DNA of 64,000 nucleotides from Phycisphaeraceae bacterium D3-23 (GCA_039555135.1 CP114179.1:124001-188000), one strand, 5' to 3'. Shown: positions 28,600-37,619, counted from the stretch's first letter. Made by a program: numbers and translations. Notes: generated by a model not told the origin, from the letters alone.

Positions 28600-28620
28600 C
28601 CCACGGATTCAATCCGTGGG
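28600..28620. repeat. Palindrome, 9-bp stem with 3-base loop (REP-like copy 1)
   Basis: CCCACGGAT (28600-28608), loop TCA, ATCCGTGGG (28612-28620). An identical stem with loop GCA occurs at 58537-58557. Same stem and different loop in two distant intergenic gaps suggests a dispersed repeat. Confidence 0.75.
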
Positions 28621-28640
28621 TGAACCCAACCGACCCCCGA

Positions 28641-28666
28641 AACCCCCGCACACGCCGGGGGTTTTT
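28641..28666 (+). terminator. Rho-independent terminator after the S41 peptidase gene
   Basis: Stem AACCCCCG (28641-28648) with CGGGGGTT (28656-28663), 7-base loop, and a T run to 28666. It lies 65 bases after the stop and just before the next start, which argues against the upstream GTG 28620 as that gene's start. Confidence 0.82.
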
Positions 28667-28679
28667 CTATGATGTCGGC

Positions 28680-29411
28680 TTGGACGCGAAGAAGAACAAC
28701 AAAGGGCTGGGACTCGGAGCGCTCGGCCTGCTGCTTCGCAGTGCAGCACTGATACCAGGCGGCTTCCTGATCTGGGCAGATCTATCGACGCGATCCTATG
28801 CGCTATGCCTGGTGCTAACGGTAGTCGGCGGGCTATTCGGATCGTGGCTACTCATCCGCGGCATGGGGCTGTACGCCCAAGCAAAACTGCAAAGTACGTG
28901 GTGGGGCATCCTCGGCATGTTCGGATTGCTCGGTTTCGTTCTGCTGTGCACCCTGCCAGACCGGCACGCGGTTATGCATCGCTACGCCGACCAACGCCCC
29001 GCCGGCAAACCGCAACCACCCGCGCAGCCGGCCCGATACACCTGTATCGATTGTGGTTATCTACTCAACGGGCTCGCGAGTTCCGCCTGCCCCGAATGCG
29101 GCCGACCTTTCGATATCACCAACGCAAACACGCTCAACATCAACATCCACATCGCCGGCAATCAACCCAAGCCACCCGACTCGGGGAAATGGGCGATCGT
29201 GTTCGGCCTGCTCGGCTTTGCCCTCTTTTGTATCCCGATCGTCGGAGTCATGGTCCCTGCCGTTGGTGTCGTGTGCGGGCATATCGCTATCGTCCAGTGC
29301 AGGCGGATGCCCAAACGCCCCGACATGAGTGGCGCGGTTTTCGGGCTCGTCATCAGCTACGCCGCATTCATTTTCTCAGGCGGTATTCAGGGACTCTTGT
29401 TCCTCTCCTAA
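28680..29411 (+). CDS. Membrane protein with internal zinc ribbon
   Basis: A ~243-residue protein of unknown function. Two hydrophobic segments near the N-terminus (LGLLLRSAALIPGGFLIWA and the stretch following YALCLV) and a third at WWGILGMFGLLGFVLL precede a cytoplasmic zinc ribbon, YTCIDCGYLLNG...CPECGRPF, with two Cys pairs. Two more hydrophobic segments follow (FGLLGFALFCIPIVGVMVP, GAVFGLVISYAAFIF), a DUF4190-like arrangement. Ribbons of the CxxCGYxLxGL form are common in planctomycete membrane proteins. The start is uncertain: TTG 28680 lies after the terminator; GTG 28620 would run through it. Confidence 0.65.
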   Translation: MDAKKNNKGLGLGALGLLLRSAALIPGGFLIWADLSTRSYALCLVLTVVGGLFGSWLLIRGMGLYAQAKLQSTWWGILGMFGLLGFVLLCTLPDRHAVMHRYADQRPAGKPQPPAQPARYTCIDCGYLLNGLASSACPECGRPFDITNANTLNINIHIAGNQPKPPDSGKWAIVFGLLGFALFCIPIVGVMVPAVGVVCGHIAIVQCRRMPKRPDMSGAVFGLVISYAAFIFSGGIQGLLFLS

Positions 29412-29496
29412 ACCGGCAGCATCTGGCCGATGATCCGATAGGCCGATCGCGTTCGACTTTGCTAAGCTGGAACACTTCACGTTTCTTGGAACCCTC

Positions 29497-30618
29497 ATGG
29501 CTGGATCAACCTTTGGCACCCTCTTCCGTGTGACCACGGCCGGCGAATCGCACGGGCCGGGCAATGTGTGCATCGTCGACGGCTGCCCCGCCGGGCTCCC
29601 GCTGTCGATCGACGACCTCATCCCCGACCTGCAACGCCGCCGGCCCGGGCAGTCGCGCATCGTCAGCCCGCGCCAGGAAGACGACACGCCCGAGATCCTG
29701 TCGGGGGTTTTCGAGGGCAAAACTACCGGCACACCGATCGCCATCCTCATCCGAAACCAGGACCAGCGGTCGCGCGACTACGGCGACATCAAGGATAAGT
29801 ACCGGCCCGGCCACGCCGACTACACCTTCGACGCGAAGTTCGGATTCCGTGACTACCGCGGCGGCGGACGCAGCAGCGCCCGCGAGACGACCGTCCGCGT
29901 CGCGGCGGCGGCGATCGCGAAGAAGCTGCTGCACACCGTCCACGGCATCGAGGTCGTGGGCTATGTCGACCAGGTCGGCGACCTGCGCTTCGCGACCGAC
30001 ACCCCCGAAGCTGTCACGCTCGAACAGGTTGAGCAAAACCCCGTGCGCTGCCCCGACCCGCAACTGGCGCGGAAGATGGAAGACCTCATCAAGCAGGTGC
30101 GCAAGCAGCAGGACTCGATCGGCGGCGCGGCGACGCTCGTCGCGAAGAACGTCCCGGCCGGGTGGGGCGAGCCCGTGTTCGACAAGCTCAAGGCCGACCT
30201 GGGTAAGGCGATGTTCTCGCTGCCCGCGGTGATGGGCGTCGAATACGGCGAGGGCTTCGGGGTCGCCACCGCACGCGGCACCGAGCACTGCGACACGTTT
30301 GTGCCGGCGGAAGGGGCCCAGGGGCCAAGGGGCCGAGAGGCCGAGCCCATCACCACAAGCACGAACCGCCACGGCGGGATGCTCGGCGGCATCTCGTCGG
30401 GGCTGCCCATCGTCCTGCGCTGCGCGGTCAAGCCCACGAGCAGCATCCCGCAGGACCGCCCCACCGTGGATACTGAGGGCAACCCGACGACGATCGCGAC
30501 GAAGGGCCGACACGACCCGTGCCTGCTGCCGCGTTTTGTCCCGATGGGCGAGGCGATGATGGCGCTGGTACTGGTGGACCACATGCTCCGCCAAAAGGCA
30601 GGCGACTTCTCGCTCTAA
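29497..30618 (+). CDS. aroC: Chorismate synthase
   Basis: Converts 5-enolpyruvylshikimate 3-phosphate to chorismate with reduced FMN, the last shared step to aromatic amino acids. The 373-residue protein has GTLFRVTTAGESHGPG at the N-terminus, RRRPGQSRI, the signature YRPGHADYTFDAKFG followed by DYRGGGRSSARET, and the C-terminal GRHDPCLLPRFVPMGEAM. Length is normal. A -10-like TAAGCT lies at 29463-29468. It converges with the minus-strand lipoprotein gene, with only 34 bases between them and no terminator visible. Confidence 0.97.
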   Translation: MAGSTFGTLFRVTTAGESHGPGNVCIVDGCPAGLPLSIDDLIPDLQRRRPGQSRIVSPRQEDDTPEILSGVFEGKTTGTPIAILIRNQDQRSRDYGDIKDKYRPGHADYTFDAKFGFRDYRGGGRSSARETTVRVAAAAIAKKLLHTVHGIEVVGYVDQVGDLRFATDTPEAVTLEQVEQNPVRCPDPQLARKMEDLIKQVRKQQDSIGGAATLVAKNVPAGWGEPVFDKLKADLGKAMFSLPAVMGVEYGEGFGVATARGTEHCDTFVPAEGAQGPRGREAEPITTSTNRHGGMLGGISSGLPIVLRCAVKPTSSIPQDRPTVDTEGNPTTIATKGRHDPCLLPRFVPMGEAMMALVLVDHMLRQKAGDFSL

Positions 30619-30652
30619 TCGCGCCGATCGGGGTCACGTTTGTGCGGGCGGA

Positions 30653-31408
30653 TCACTCTTCTTCGCCGTCGAACACCTCGCAGGGGGTATCGTCCCACCC
30701 GCTCGCCCAGACCGTGACGTTGTCGAAGCGGCCGGTGTCGTCGAACGATCCGACGCCGATGTAGCCCGAGGTAAACGTCGTGTCGCTCGCTTCGAGCACG
30801 GGGTTGTCCATGTCGTCGAAGTAGACGCGGATCGTGCCTTCACCGGCGTCGCGCACGAGGCGGACGTGGTGCCACTCATCGGTGCCCCAGTCCACGCCGA
30901 CGGTACGCTGCGTGGTGATGGGGGTGCGCGGCGCCTCGTTGACGATAAAGACCTGGTGCGCGTTGTCGTCACCCAGCGTCGCCATGTGGGCGTAGTAGTA
31001 GTGGTCCGCATCGACTACGCCGAAGAACAGGCACAGGTCGCGGTGGTTGTACTCCCGGCCCGACTGCATCATGTCGAGGTCGAGCACAAAGTCCGTCGCC
31101 GTGCCCGGCTTGAACAGCGCGATGTTGCCCGGCGAGCGGTAGGTCGGCCGATAGTCCGACGCGGCGAAGAGTTCGAGGAACGACCGCCCCTCCGCCTCGC
31201 GGATGCGCCACGCGTCGGCGTCGGTACATACGACATCTGCCAGGTCGTCGGCGTGATCGAAGTCCTTTGCGTAGACCCGCTCGTACCCGTTGGGGATATG
31301 CGCGGGCCGATCGGTGATCGGCGTGAGTTTGCAGCCGGTCAAAGACGCGAGCAGTGCCAGCAGGATTGCTATGACGAACGATTTTCGGATTCGCGGGGTC
31401 ATCACCAT
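30653..31408 (-). CDS. Putative lipoprotein with a LamG/DUF1080-like sandwich fold
   Basis: A ~251-residue exported protein. After a basic start, a hydrophobic segment FVIAILLALLASLTGC ends in a good lipobox (LTGC), so it is probably membrane-anchored in the envelope. The body has aromatic-rich beta-strand patterns (DLCLFFGVVDADHYYYAHMA, GYIGVGSFDDTGRFDNVTVW) like those of concanavalin-type sandwich domains found in planctomycete glycan-linked proteins; this is a fold-level guess. ATG 31408 is preferred because AGAGGA lies ~8 bases upstream; the open frame extends to 31444. No neighbour suggests a substrate. Confidence 0.7.
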   Translation of the reverse strand: MVMTPRIRKSFVIAILLALLASLTGCKLTPITDRPAHIPNGYERVYAKDFDHADDLADVVCTDADAWRIREAEGRSFLELFAASDYRPTYRSPGNIALFKPGTATDFVLDLDMMQSGREYNHRDLCLFFGVVDADHYYYAHMATLGDDNAHQVFIVNEAPRTPITTQRTVGVDWGTDEWHHVRLVRDAGEGTIRVYFDDMDNPVLEASDTTFTSGYIGVGSFDDTGRFDNVTVWASGWDDTPCEVFDGEEE

Positions 31409-31571
31409 CGGGGCGGTCCTCTGAATTGTTTCATGTTCCGGCACCGCGTCGCGGTGCGGCTAATTGCGAGACGTGCTTGTTACTCACTTCTTTGCTGATG
31501 CCGATGTCGTTGCTGATGCAGGATAAGCCATCGCGCCTGCTTCCGCATGGCGTCTGCACATCGCGCGCAAG

Positions 31572-31597
31572 AAAAAGCCCCGGCCGAAGCCGGGGCT
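31572..31597 (-). terminator. Rho-independent terminator after rpsA
   Basis: On the minus strand: stem AGCCCCGGC (31597-31589) with GCCGGGGCT (31584-31576), tetraloop TTCG, then a T run (A 31572-31575 on plus). It is 56 bases past the rpsA stop. Confidence 0.92.
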
Positions 31598-31652
31598 GTT
31601 GTTCTTCTTCACGCGGCCTTCATCTGGCCTTCATGTTCGCGCCGGTTTGGGC

Positions 31653-33443
31653 TTACTCGCCCGAGCCGCCGAAGGTGATCTTGTCGGTGCCCAGGTGGTC
31701 GAGGCCTTCGCCCAGGCCACCGATCCCGCCGCCCGAGCCCGACGCGCTGTCGCCGCCCTTGCCCTCGGTGCGTTCGGCTGCGGCTTCCTGGTCGGCGGTC
31801 CACGCCGCCCGCTTGAGCGACAGGCCGATCTTGCGATCGTCCAGGTCGACGCGGAGGATCTTGACCTCGACGTCCTGGTTCTGCTGCACCACGTCCTGCG
31901 GGTTCTCGACCTTGTGGTCGGCCAGCTCGGAGATATGCAGGAGCCCTTCGAGGTCATCCTCAAGCTCGACGAAGACGCCGAAGTTGGTGATCTTGGTCAC
32001 CTTGCCGTGGACGATCATGCCCGGCTGGTAGGCCGACGGGATCGCTTCGAGCCAGGGGTCTTCTTCCATCTGCTTGAGCCCGAGCGCGACGCGTTGCTTG
32101 GTCTGGTCGACCTCGAGGACGACACACTTGCAGGCGTCGCCCTTCTTGAGCATCTCGTTGGGGTGGCTGATCTTCTTGGTCCACGACAGGTCGCTGACGT
32201 GCAGCAGGCCGTCGATGCCGGGCTCGATCTCGATAAACGCGCCGTAGCTGGCGAGGTTTCGGACCTTGCCCTCGACCATCGTGCCGGGCGGGTATTTCTC
32301 GGCGACGAGTTCCCAGGGGTTGACCTCGGTCTGCTTCATGCCCAGCGAGATCTCCTGCTTGTCCTTGTTGATGTCAAGCACGACGACATCCGCCTCTTCG
32401 CCGATCGACACGACCTCGGAGGGGTGGTTGATGCGCTTGGTCCAGGACATCTCGGAGATATGGACGAGGCCTTCGACGCCGTCTTCGAGCTTGACGAACG
32501 CGCCGTAGGACATGATGTTCGTGACCGTGCCCTTGACGCGGGTGTTCGCGGGGTACTTGGCCTCGATATCTTCCCAGGGCGACGAGTCCTTCTGCTTGAG
32601 GCCCAGCGCGATCTTCTCTTTTTCGTAGTCGATGTTGAGGATCTTGACTTCGATCTTCTCGTCGATCTTGACGACGTCGCTGGGGTGGTTGACCCGGCCC
32701 CAGGACATGTCGGTGATGTGGAGCAGGCCGTCGATCCCGCCGAGGTCGACGAACGCGCCGAAGTCGGCGATGTTCTTGACCGTGCCGGTGGTGATGTCGC
32801 CGACGTTGACCTTCTCCAGAAGCTCCTTGCGGAGGATGGATCGGCGGTCTTCGATGAGCTTCCGCCTGGAGATGACGATGTTGCGACGTTCGGTGTCGAT
32901 CTTGAGGATCTGTGCCTCGATGGTCTTGCCGATGTAGATGCCGATGTCGGCGGGCCGGCGGATATCGACCTGCGACGCGGGGAGGAACACAGGCACGCCG
33001 ATATCGACGAGCAGGCCGCCCTTGATCTTGCGCATGACCTTGCCTTCGACGGGGTCCTCTTCGCCCTTCTCGCTGATGATCTTTTCCCAGCCGCGGATGC
33101 GGTCGGCCTTGCGCTTGGAGATGGCGACCATGCCGCCTTCACCTTCGACCGACTCGAGCAGCACCTCGACGGTGTCGCCGATCTCGACGTCGCCGGGGTT
33201 TTCAAACTCGTGCTTGTCGAGGATGCCTTCGGACTTGAGCCCGACATCGACGAGGAAGTCGTCGCCGGCCATGCCGATGACTTTGCCCTGCAGGATCTTG
33301 CCGTTGGTGAAGTCTTCGATGTTGACTTCGAGCAGCGACTCCATGTTGCCGCCCGCGACGTCGTCGCCGAAGGCGTCCATCAGCATGGACTCGGCTTCGG
33401 CGTCGTCGACCGAGAGGGTGGCGATGAGGTTCTTGTTAACCAT
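31653..33443 (-). CDS. rpsA: 30S ribosomal protein S1
   Basis: Binds mRNA on the small subunit and helps initiation. The 596-residue protein holds six S1 domains at about residues 50-115, 135-200, 217-285, 302-372, 389-459 and 476-545; domains 3-6 have the typical VxNIxxFGAFVDL/GxxGLLHxSxxSW pattern. A Gly/Ser-rich tail (GKGGDSASGSGGGIGGLG) follows the last domain. The start at 33443 follows AAAGGAAA; the frame is open to 33572 but that extension is unlike S1. It is a single-gene unit with its own terminator. Confidence 0.97.
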   Translation of the reverse strand: MVNKNLIATLSVDDAEAESMLMDAFGDDVAGGNMESLLEVNIEDFTNGKILQGKVIGMAGDDFLVDVGLKSEGILDKHEFENPGDVEIGDTVEVLLESVEGEGGMVAISKRKADRIRGWEKIISEKGEEDPVEGKVMRKIKGGLLVDIGVPVFLPASQVDIRRPADIGIYIGKTIEAQILKIDTERRNIVISRRKLIEDRRSILRKELLEKVNVGDITTGTVKNIADFGAFVDLGGIDGLLHITDMSWGRVNHPSDVVKIDEKIEVKILNIDYEKEKIALGLKQKDSSPWEDIEAKYPANTRVKGTVTNIMSYGAFVKLEDGVEGLVHISEMSWTKRINHPSEVVSIGEEADVVVLDINKDKQEISLGMKQTEVNPWELVAEKYPPGTMVEGKVRNLASYGAFIEIEPGIDGLLHVSDLSWTKKISHPNEMLKKGDACKCVVLEVDQTKQRVALGLKQMEEDPWLEAIPSAYQPGMIVHGKVTKITNFGVFVELEDDLEGLLHISELADHKVENPQDVVQQNQDVEVKILRVDLDDRKIGLSLKRAAWTADQEAAAERTEGKGGDSASGSGGGIGGLGEGLDHLGTDKITFGGSGE

Positions 33444-33717
33444 AGAAATGCGTTTCCTTTGTTGAACGTTTACCCGCCCCGGCGCGTGCCGGGAGACAAC
33501 GGGTCGCGGCCCACGGATAGGCCGCCTGGTGGTGATGAGCGGCGGGCCACAACGGCCCACACGTGTGCTCATGGGGAATCCAAGATTGTACTCGGGCCAA
33601 GCTAAGTTGGCGAATCCTAATCGGGCCGCCGACTCCCACCTTATCTCCCTTTCAAATATGGAGTTATCGCGGCAATCCTGATTGTCTGCCCAGCCGAAAT
33701 CTATGCACTCCGCTGTT

Positions 33718-33744
33718 TTGTTTCATACCCGCTGCGGGTACACT
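33718..33744 (+). promoter_or_regulatory. Candidate promoter of the second prepilin-like gene
   Basis: TTGTTT (33718-33723), 15-base spacer, TACACT (33739-33744), 66 bases before the chosen start. The rest of the 33444-33809 gap must also hold the rpsA promoter; I see nothing else distinct in it. Confidence 0.35.
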
Positions 33745-33809
33745 GAGTAGTAGGTCTCAACGGCTCACATCTGATCTCCCCGTGTTTTTCGTCCATGAGG
33801 TTCCTCGCC

Positions 33810-34583
33810 ATGACCCGACGCGCTTTTACACTCATCGAACTGCTGGTTGTGATTTCCATCATCGCCCTGCTCATCGCGATCCTGCTGCCCGCGCTCGGGG
33901 CGGCGAAGAAGTCCGCCAAGAACATGCAGTGCACCAGCAATCTGCACCAGATCGGCATCGGGGCGCTGTCCTACGCGGGCGACTTCAAGGACCTGCTGCC
34001 GCCCAGTTCCATCGGCGGCAAACCTACGGACATTAAGTTCAACAACTGGGACATCCGCCACGCGGTCCGCGACTACATCGACTTTAACATCATGCAGTGC
34101 CCGCTCTCGCCCGCACAGATCGACCTGTTCATCGAGCCCGGCGTGCCCGTCATCGAATCCAACTACGGCTTCTACTGGAACTGGAAGTGGAACAACCAGG
34201 CCGACCTCCAGGCCATGGCCCGTGCCGACCAGAACTACTCCTACCGCAACGGCGGGATCGAGTACGAGTTCAATGTCCTGGCGATGGACTACGACACCTT
34301 CAACATAGGTAGCCAGGTCGCCGAAGGCCCACACCCCTCGAAGGGGGCCGAGGCCAATGTCCAACTCATCTCCGACGGCCTGACCAACGCCTTCTCGCGG
34401 TGGGACACAGCGGGCGGTGCGCCACGCGGTGAGATCACGAAGAACTACCTCTTCACCGACGGCCACGTCGAGACCTTCGGGCATGTCAACCCGCAACACA
34501 CCAACGTCGATATGCAACAGGTACCATCCTTCAACTCCGCTTGGGGCGGGTGGGTCGTGTACATGCCGGCAATCAATCCGTAG
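33810..34583 (+). CDS. Prepilin-type N-terminal cleavage/methylation domain protein
   Basis: A 257-residue pseudopilin-like exported protein. The mature N-terminus [20 protein letters not shown] follows a short MTRRA leader, with Glu at mature position 5. The C-terminal part contains [15 protein letters not shown], the Asp-Gly-His form of the planctomycete pseudopilin C-terminal motif. It is related to 10348-11118 in the N-terminal ~45 residues (same [27 protein letters not shown] core) but diverges after that. ATG 33810 is chosen because GAGG is 9 bases upstream; ATG 33795 is possible. It converges with purQ across a long palindrome. Confidence 0.85.
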   Translation: MTRRAFTLIELLVVISIIALLIAILLPALGAAKKSAKNMQCTSNLHQIGIGALSYAGDFKDLLPPSSIGGKPTDIKFNNWDIRHAVRDYIDFNIMQCPLSPAQIDLFIEPGVPVIESNYGFYWNWKWNNQADLQAMARADQNYSYRNGGIEYEFNVLAMDYDTFNIGSQVAEGPHPSKGAEANVQLISDGLTNAFSRWDTAGGAPRGEITKNYLFTDGHVETFGHVNPQHTNVDMQQVPSFNSAWGGWVVYMPAINP

Positions 34584-34633
34584 CGATCCGCCACCATCTA
34601 TCGCGTTTGAATTGGCTCGCATGTTCTCAGCAA

Positions 34634-34752
34634 CGTGCCACAATCGATCCGCGCGGCGGTCGCCCGTGCTTGGGATCATGCGAAAACTCGCGACCGATGA
34701 AGTGTATCCCGCCGAAGCACGGGCCACCGCTGCGCGGATCGGTCGTGGCACG
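34634..34752. repeat. Long imperfect palindrome between convergent genes
   Basis: Arms 34634-34671 and 34715-34752 form a 38-base inverted repeat with two mismatches and two G-T pairs; the longest uninterrupted blocks are CGATCCGCGC and GCCCGTGCTT. GGGAT/ATCCC near the loop can pair further. No T tract, no ORF, no terminal direct repeat. It sits between the ends of the prepilin-like gene (plus) and purQ (minus). Confidence 0.75.
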
Positions 34753-34785
34753 ACACGTTCGTGAAAGATCGATACGCGTTGCGTG

Positions 34786-35610
34786 CTAAACCGCAGCCGG
34801 GCTATTTGCACGTGCGTGCTCCACCGCGTTCTCGAAGAACCGCAGCCCCGGCATCGGCTGGTCTAGAAAGACCTTGGGCTGACGGGTCCACTGCGGATGC
34901 TGCGTCGCAACCGTGTATCGCTCGGGGTGTGGCATCAATCCAAACACCACGCCCGACGGGTCGCAGATGCCCGCGATCGCGTCATCCGATCCATTGGGGT
35001 TGCCCCCGATTGTGCCCCCGGCAGTGTCCCCCCCGGGATCGGCTCCGGTTTCAGCCGAGGTGTCGTAGCGCAGCGCGACCTGGCCGTTGTCGTTGAGTTG
35101 CTGAATCAGCTCCGGCGGCGCGGTGAATCGGCCTTCGCCGTTGGCGACAGGCAACTCGAAGCGGCCGAGCCCCTGGGTCCAGATGCAGCATGACTGCGCA
35201 CTAGCCGCCATCGGCACCCACCTGCACATGAACCGCCCTGCCGCGTTGTCGCCCAGCGTCACCGCCTGCTTCGCTACCTCCGGATATGGCAGCAGCCCGA
35301 GCTTCACCAGCACCTGAAACCCGTTGCAGATCCCGATCATCGGCACGCCGCGCTTCACCGCGTCTTGCAGCGGCTCAAGGAGCCGATGCCGCAGGCGGTT
35401 GGCGAGGATGCGGCCCGCGGCAATGTCGTCGCCGTACGAGAAGCCGCCCGGAAAGCCGATCATGTCGAACCGTGCGATCAGCGACGGGTCTTCGATCAGT
35501 CGGCTCAGGTGCAGCGTCTGCGTCGTCGCGCCCGCCTGCTCAAACGCAAAGGCGAGCTCGGCGTCGCAGTTGGTCCCGGCCGTCCGCAAGATCAGGGTCG
35601 ATACGCTCAT
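34786..35610 (-). CDS. purQ: Phosphoribosylformylglycinamidine synthase glutaminase subunit PurQ
   Basis: Supplies ammonia from glutamine to PurL in purine synthesis. The 274-residue class I amidotransferase has GFPGGFSYGDDIAAGR, the nucleophile elbow GICNGFQ with Cys95, and the His-Glu pair in MPHPER near 227. A ~30-residue Gly/Asp/Thr insertion (ETGADPGGDTAGG) before the last motif makes it longer than the usual ~225. TATCAT lies 6 bases before ATG 35610, suggesting a leaderless transcript divergent from the CPBP gene. purS and purL are not in view. Confidence 0.93.
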   Translation of the reverse strand: MSVSTLILRTAGTNCDAELAFAFEQAGATTQTLHLSRLIEDPSLIARFDMIGFPGGFSYGDDIAAGRILANRLRHRLLEPLQDAVKRGVPMIGICNGFQVLVKLGLLPYPEVAKQAVTLGDNAAGRFMCRWVPMAASAQSCCIWTQGLGRFELPVANGEGRFTAPPELIQQLNDNGQVALRYDTSAETGADPGGDTAGGTIGGNPNGSDDAIAGICDPSGVVFGLMPHPERYTVATQHPQWTRQPKVFLDQPMPGLRFFENAVEHARANSPAAV

Positions 35611-35652
35611 CCGCCCATGATATCAGCTTGCCGCATGTCCTATGATGCCCCG

Positions 35653-37227
35653 ATGGACTTCGGCGGCGACGAACGCGACCCCTGGCAGGACCCGGCCCCT
35701 CGCGTGCCGCCGATCGTGCCGCCCTGCCCCGCTGCGCCGAATCCCGACGCGCCACCCGTGCCACCGATCCACCCGGTTCAACTGCCCCCGCAGTACGGGC
35801 AGCCGTCTCCACAAAGGACACCGCCGGCGAAACCCACCAAGCCGCCGGCGAAACCGCTCAGCCCAACCGGCCGCATCCGCGTCGGCCTCGCGTGGTTCTG
35901 GATCGTCGTCTTCTGCATCGTCGCCATCTTCGTCCAGCACGCGCAGACCAAGCTCATCCCCAGCGACCCGATCGCGACGACGCGCCCCGATTCGCAGTTC
36001 ACCGTCCAGGCGAAGATCACACTGTACATGGACCGCATCAACTCGGGCAGCCGGAATTCGGCCCAGCAGTCACAGATCGACGACGCGGTCCACCAGCTTG
36101 AAGGGATCGCGCTCAACTCACGCGACCTCATCCGCACCGCCATTATCCGCGGCGAAGTCTACGGCAGCGAGGACGCCCTCTACACACTCGATGAGATCCG
36201 CACGCCGGGCCTCTTTACCGTCAGCCCGACTGAAGAAGACCTCGTCGATATGGCTCTGCTGGAGAAGGTCTATCAGAACCAGCCGCTGACCGACGCCGAA
36301 GCCGACCGACTGAACCATCGACACCTCTGGTTCGGAGAACTCGCAACGACGTACAACCAACCCCCAGCGCAGTCTGCCCACAAACAGCCCCGAGCGTCGA
36401 GCACGCGGCTGGCATTCGGTTTCGCCTTCATCGGCATCGTCGTCGTTCTGATGGGGCTCGCGGGCCTGGTCCTGATGATCCTCGGGCTGTTCGCGTTGGC
36501 GAGCGGCAAGATCACATTCCGGTACAAGGCGGAGGCCCGGGCAGGCGAAGCGCCGCTGCTGCTTGAGTCGGTCGTCATCTTCCTGTTCCTCTTCGTGCTG
36601 ACCGGCGTGCTGACCCTCGCGTTGTTCGAGCAGTACGACCTGCTGATCGGCGTCGGCGGGCTGGCCGTGATCGCGCTGTGTGCGTTGACGCCGCTGCTGT
36701 TCGGGCTGGGCTGGGGCCGGTACCGTCAACTCGTCGGGCTGCACCGCGGGCAGGGGCTGTTGAAAGAAATCGCCTGCGGCGCGGTCGGCTACCTCGCGGG
36801 GATCCCGCTGATCGTCGTGGGCTTTGGGATTTCCTTCATCCTGTTCTTCATCGCGCTGGCCATCTGGCCGCCCGACCCCGACCTCCCGATCTTCGACCCG
36901 CTCGCCGGGCTGAGCCCCGCCGGACTCGTCGCGCTGGTCCTGATGCTTGTGGTCTGGGCACCGATCGTCGAGGAGATCATCTTCCGCGGCTACTTCTATG
37001 CTCACTGCCGGCGGTGGATGCACTGGTCCGTGTCGGCGCTCGTGGTGGGCGTCGCCTTCGCCGCGATCCACCCCCAGGGCATCTGGTTCGTCCCCGGGCT
37101 GACCTCCGTCGCGTTCGTCCTCGCCATGATCCGCGAGTGGCGCGGGTCGCTCGTCGGGTCGATGACCGCCCACGCGATCCACAACGGCACCGTCGCCACG
37201 CTCCTCGTGGTCATGACGCTTGCCTGA
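35653..37227 (+). CDS. CPBP-family intramembrane metalloprotease
   Basis: A ~524-residue membrane protein with an abortive-infection (CAAX-like) protease domain. A cytoplasmic Pro-rich N-terminus (~1-80) is followed by a first transmembrane helix (FWIVVFCIVAIFV), a ~140-residue extracytoplasmic segment, and then a multi-helix C-terminal half. The catalytic-site motifs are present: PIVEEIIFRGYFYAHC (EExxxR), then FAAIHPQG and SMTAHAIHNG with the two His. Substrate unknown; some relatives process prenylated or bacteriocin-like peptides, others serve in immunity. ATG 35653 has TATGAT 6 bases upstream; ATG 35635 is an alternative. Confidence 0.85.
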   Translation: MDFGGDERDPWQDPAPRVPPIVPPCPAAPNPDAPPVPPIHPVQLPPQYGQPSPQRTPPAKPTKPPAKPLSPTGRIRVGLAWFWIVVFCIVAIFVQHAQTKLIPSDPIATTRPDSQFTVQAKITLYMDRINSGSRNSAQQSQIDDAVHQLEGIALNSRDLIRTAIIRGEVYGSEDALYTLDEIRTPGLFTVSPTEEDLVDMALLEKVYQNQPLTDAEADRLNHRHLWFGELATTYNQPPAQSAHKQPRASSTRLAFGFAFIGIVVVLMGLAGLVLMILGLFALASGKITFRYKAEARAGEAPLLLESVVIFLFLFVLTGVLTLALFEQYDLLIGVGGLAVIALCALTPLLFGLGWGRYRQLVGLHRGQGLLKEIACGAVGYLAGIPLIVVGFGISFILFFIALAIWPPDPDLPIFDPLAGLSPAGLVALVLMLVVWAPIVEEIIFRGYFYAHCRRWMHWSVSALVVGVAFAAIHPQGIWFVPGLTSVAFVLAMIREWRGSLVGSMTAHAIHNGTVATLLVVMTLA

Positions 37228-37235
37228 GGGGCGAC

Positions 37236-37538
37236 CTACTCCGGCGATTCCGGCGTGCTGTCGCCCGCGTTGTCCACGACGCGCTCGCCGGTGGTGCGGA
37301 AAGTCGTCCGCCGCTTCGCGTACTCGGCCGGGCTCAGCGGGAGGTCGGGGTCGGGCTCGCCCGCAAGCGCTTGCTTGTGCAGCGACTTCAAGAACGGCAC
37401 GCACCACCCGCAGCCCGTCCCCGCCGACAGGCACTCGCTGATCAAAGACGCCACGGCAGGCCGCTCGCGCTTGCAGTAGTTCACGATCTTGCGCTTGCTC
37501 ACATGGAAGCACAGGCAGACGTTGTCGTCGTCATTCAT
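37236..37538 (-). CDS. BFD-like [2Fe-2S]-binding domain protein
   Basis: A 100-residue protein whose Cys pattern CLCFHVSKRKIVNYC ... GTGCGWC fits the bacterioferritin-associated ferredoxin-like [2Fe-2S] fold (CxC near the N-terminus and CxxC about 33 residues later). The first two ligands are in VCLCFHV; the second pair is CGWC. The C-terminal ~45 residues are acidic/basic without a domain. It starts at ATG 37538 with TACACT 6 bases upstream, and converges with the CPBP gene 8 bases away. Likely a small iron-sulfur electron carrier or sensor; the partner is unknown. Confidence 0.72.
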   Translation of the reverse strand: MNDDDNVCLCFHVSKRKIVNYCKRERPAVASLISECLSAGTGCGWCVPFLKSLHKQALAGEPDPDLPLSPAEYAKRRTTFRTTGERVVDNAGDSTPESPE

Positions 37539-37586
37539 ACAACAAGTGTAGGCGAAGGCCACTGTCGAGTGCTGCGGGGCTTTCGC

Positions 37587-37613
37587 TTGTTGTCGGCGCA
37601 ATCCACCTACAAT
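37587..37613 (+). promoter_or_regulatory. Candidate leaderless promoter of recR
   Basis: TTGTTG (37587-37592), 15-base spacer, TACAAT (37608-37613), then only 6 bases before ATG 37620. Transcription would start at or next to the start codon. Confidence 0.5.
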
Positions 37614-37619
37614 GCGGCC

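Noticed and set aside
31599-33605. A 668-codon plus-strand open frame across rpsA.
   Set aside because: Antisense shadow of the S1 domains; repeats such as VDVEDLDFD arise from the repeated S1 codons read backwards.
35653-37227. CPBP protease considered as a phage-abortive system.
   Set aside because: No partner toxin, phage gene or defence context; the neighbours are purQ and recR.
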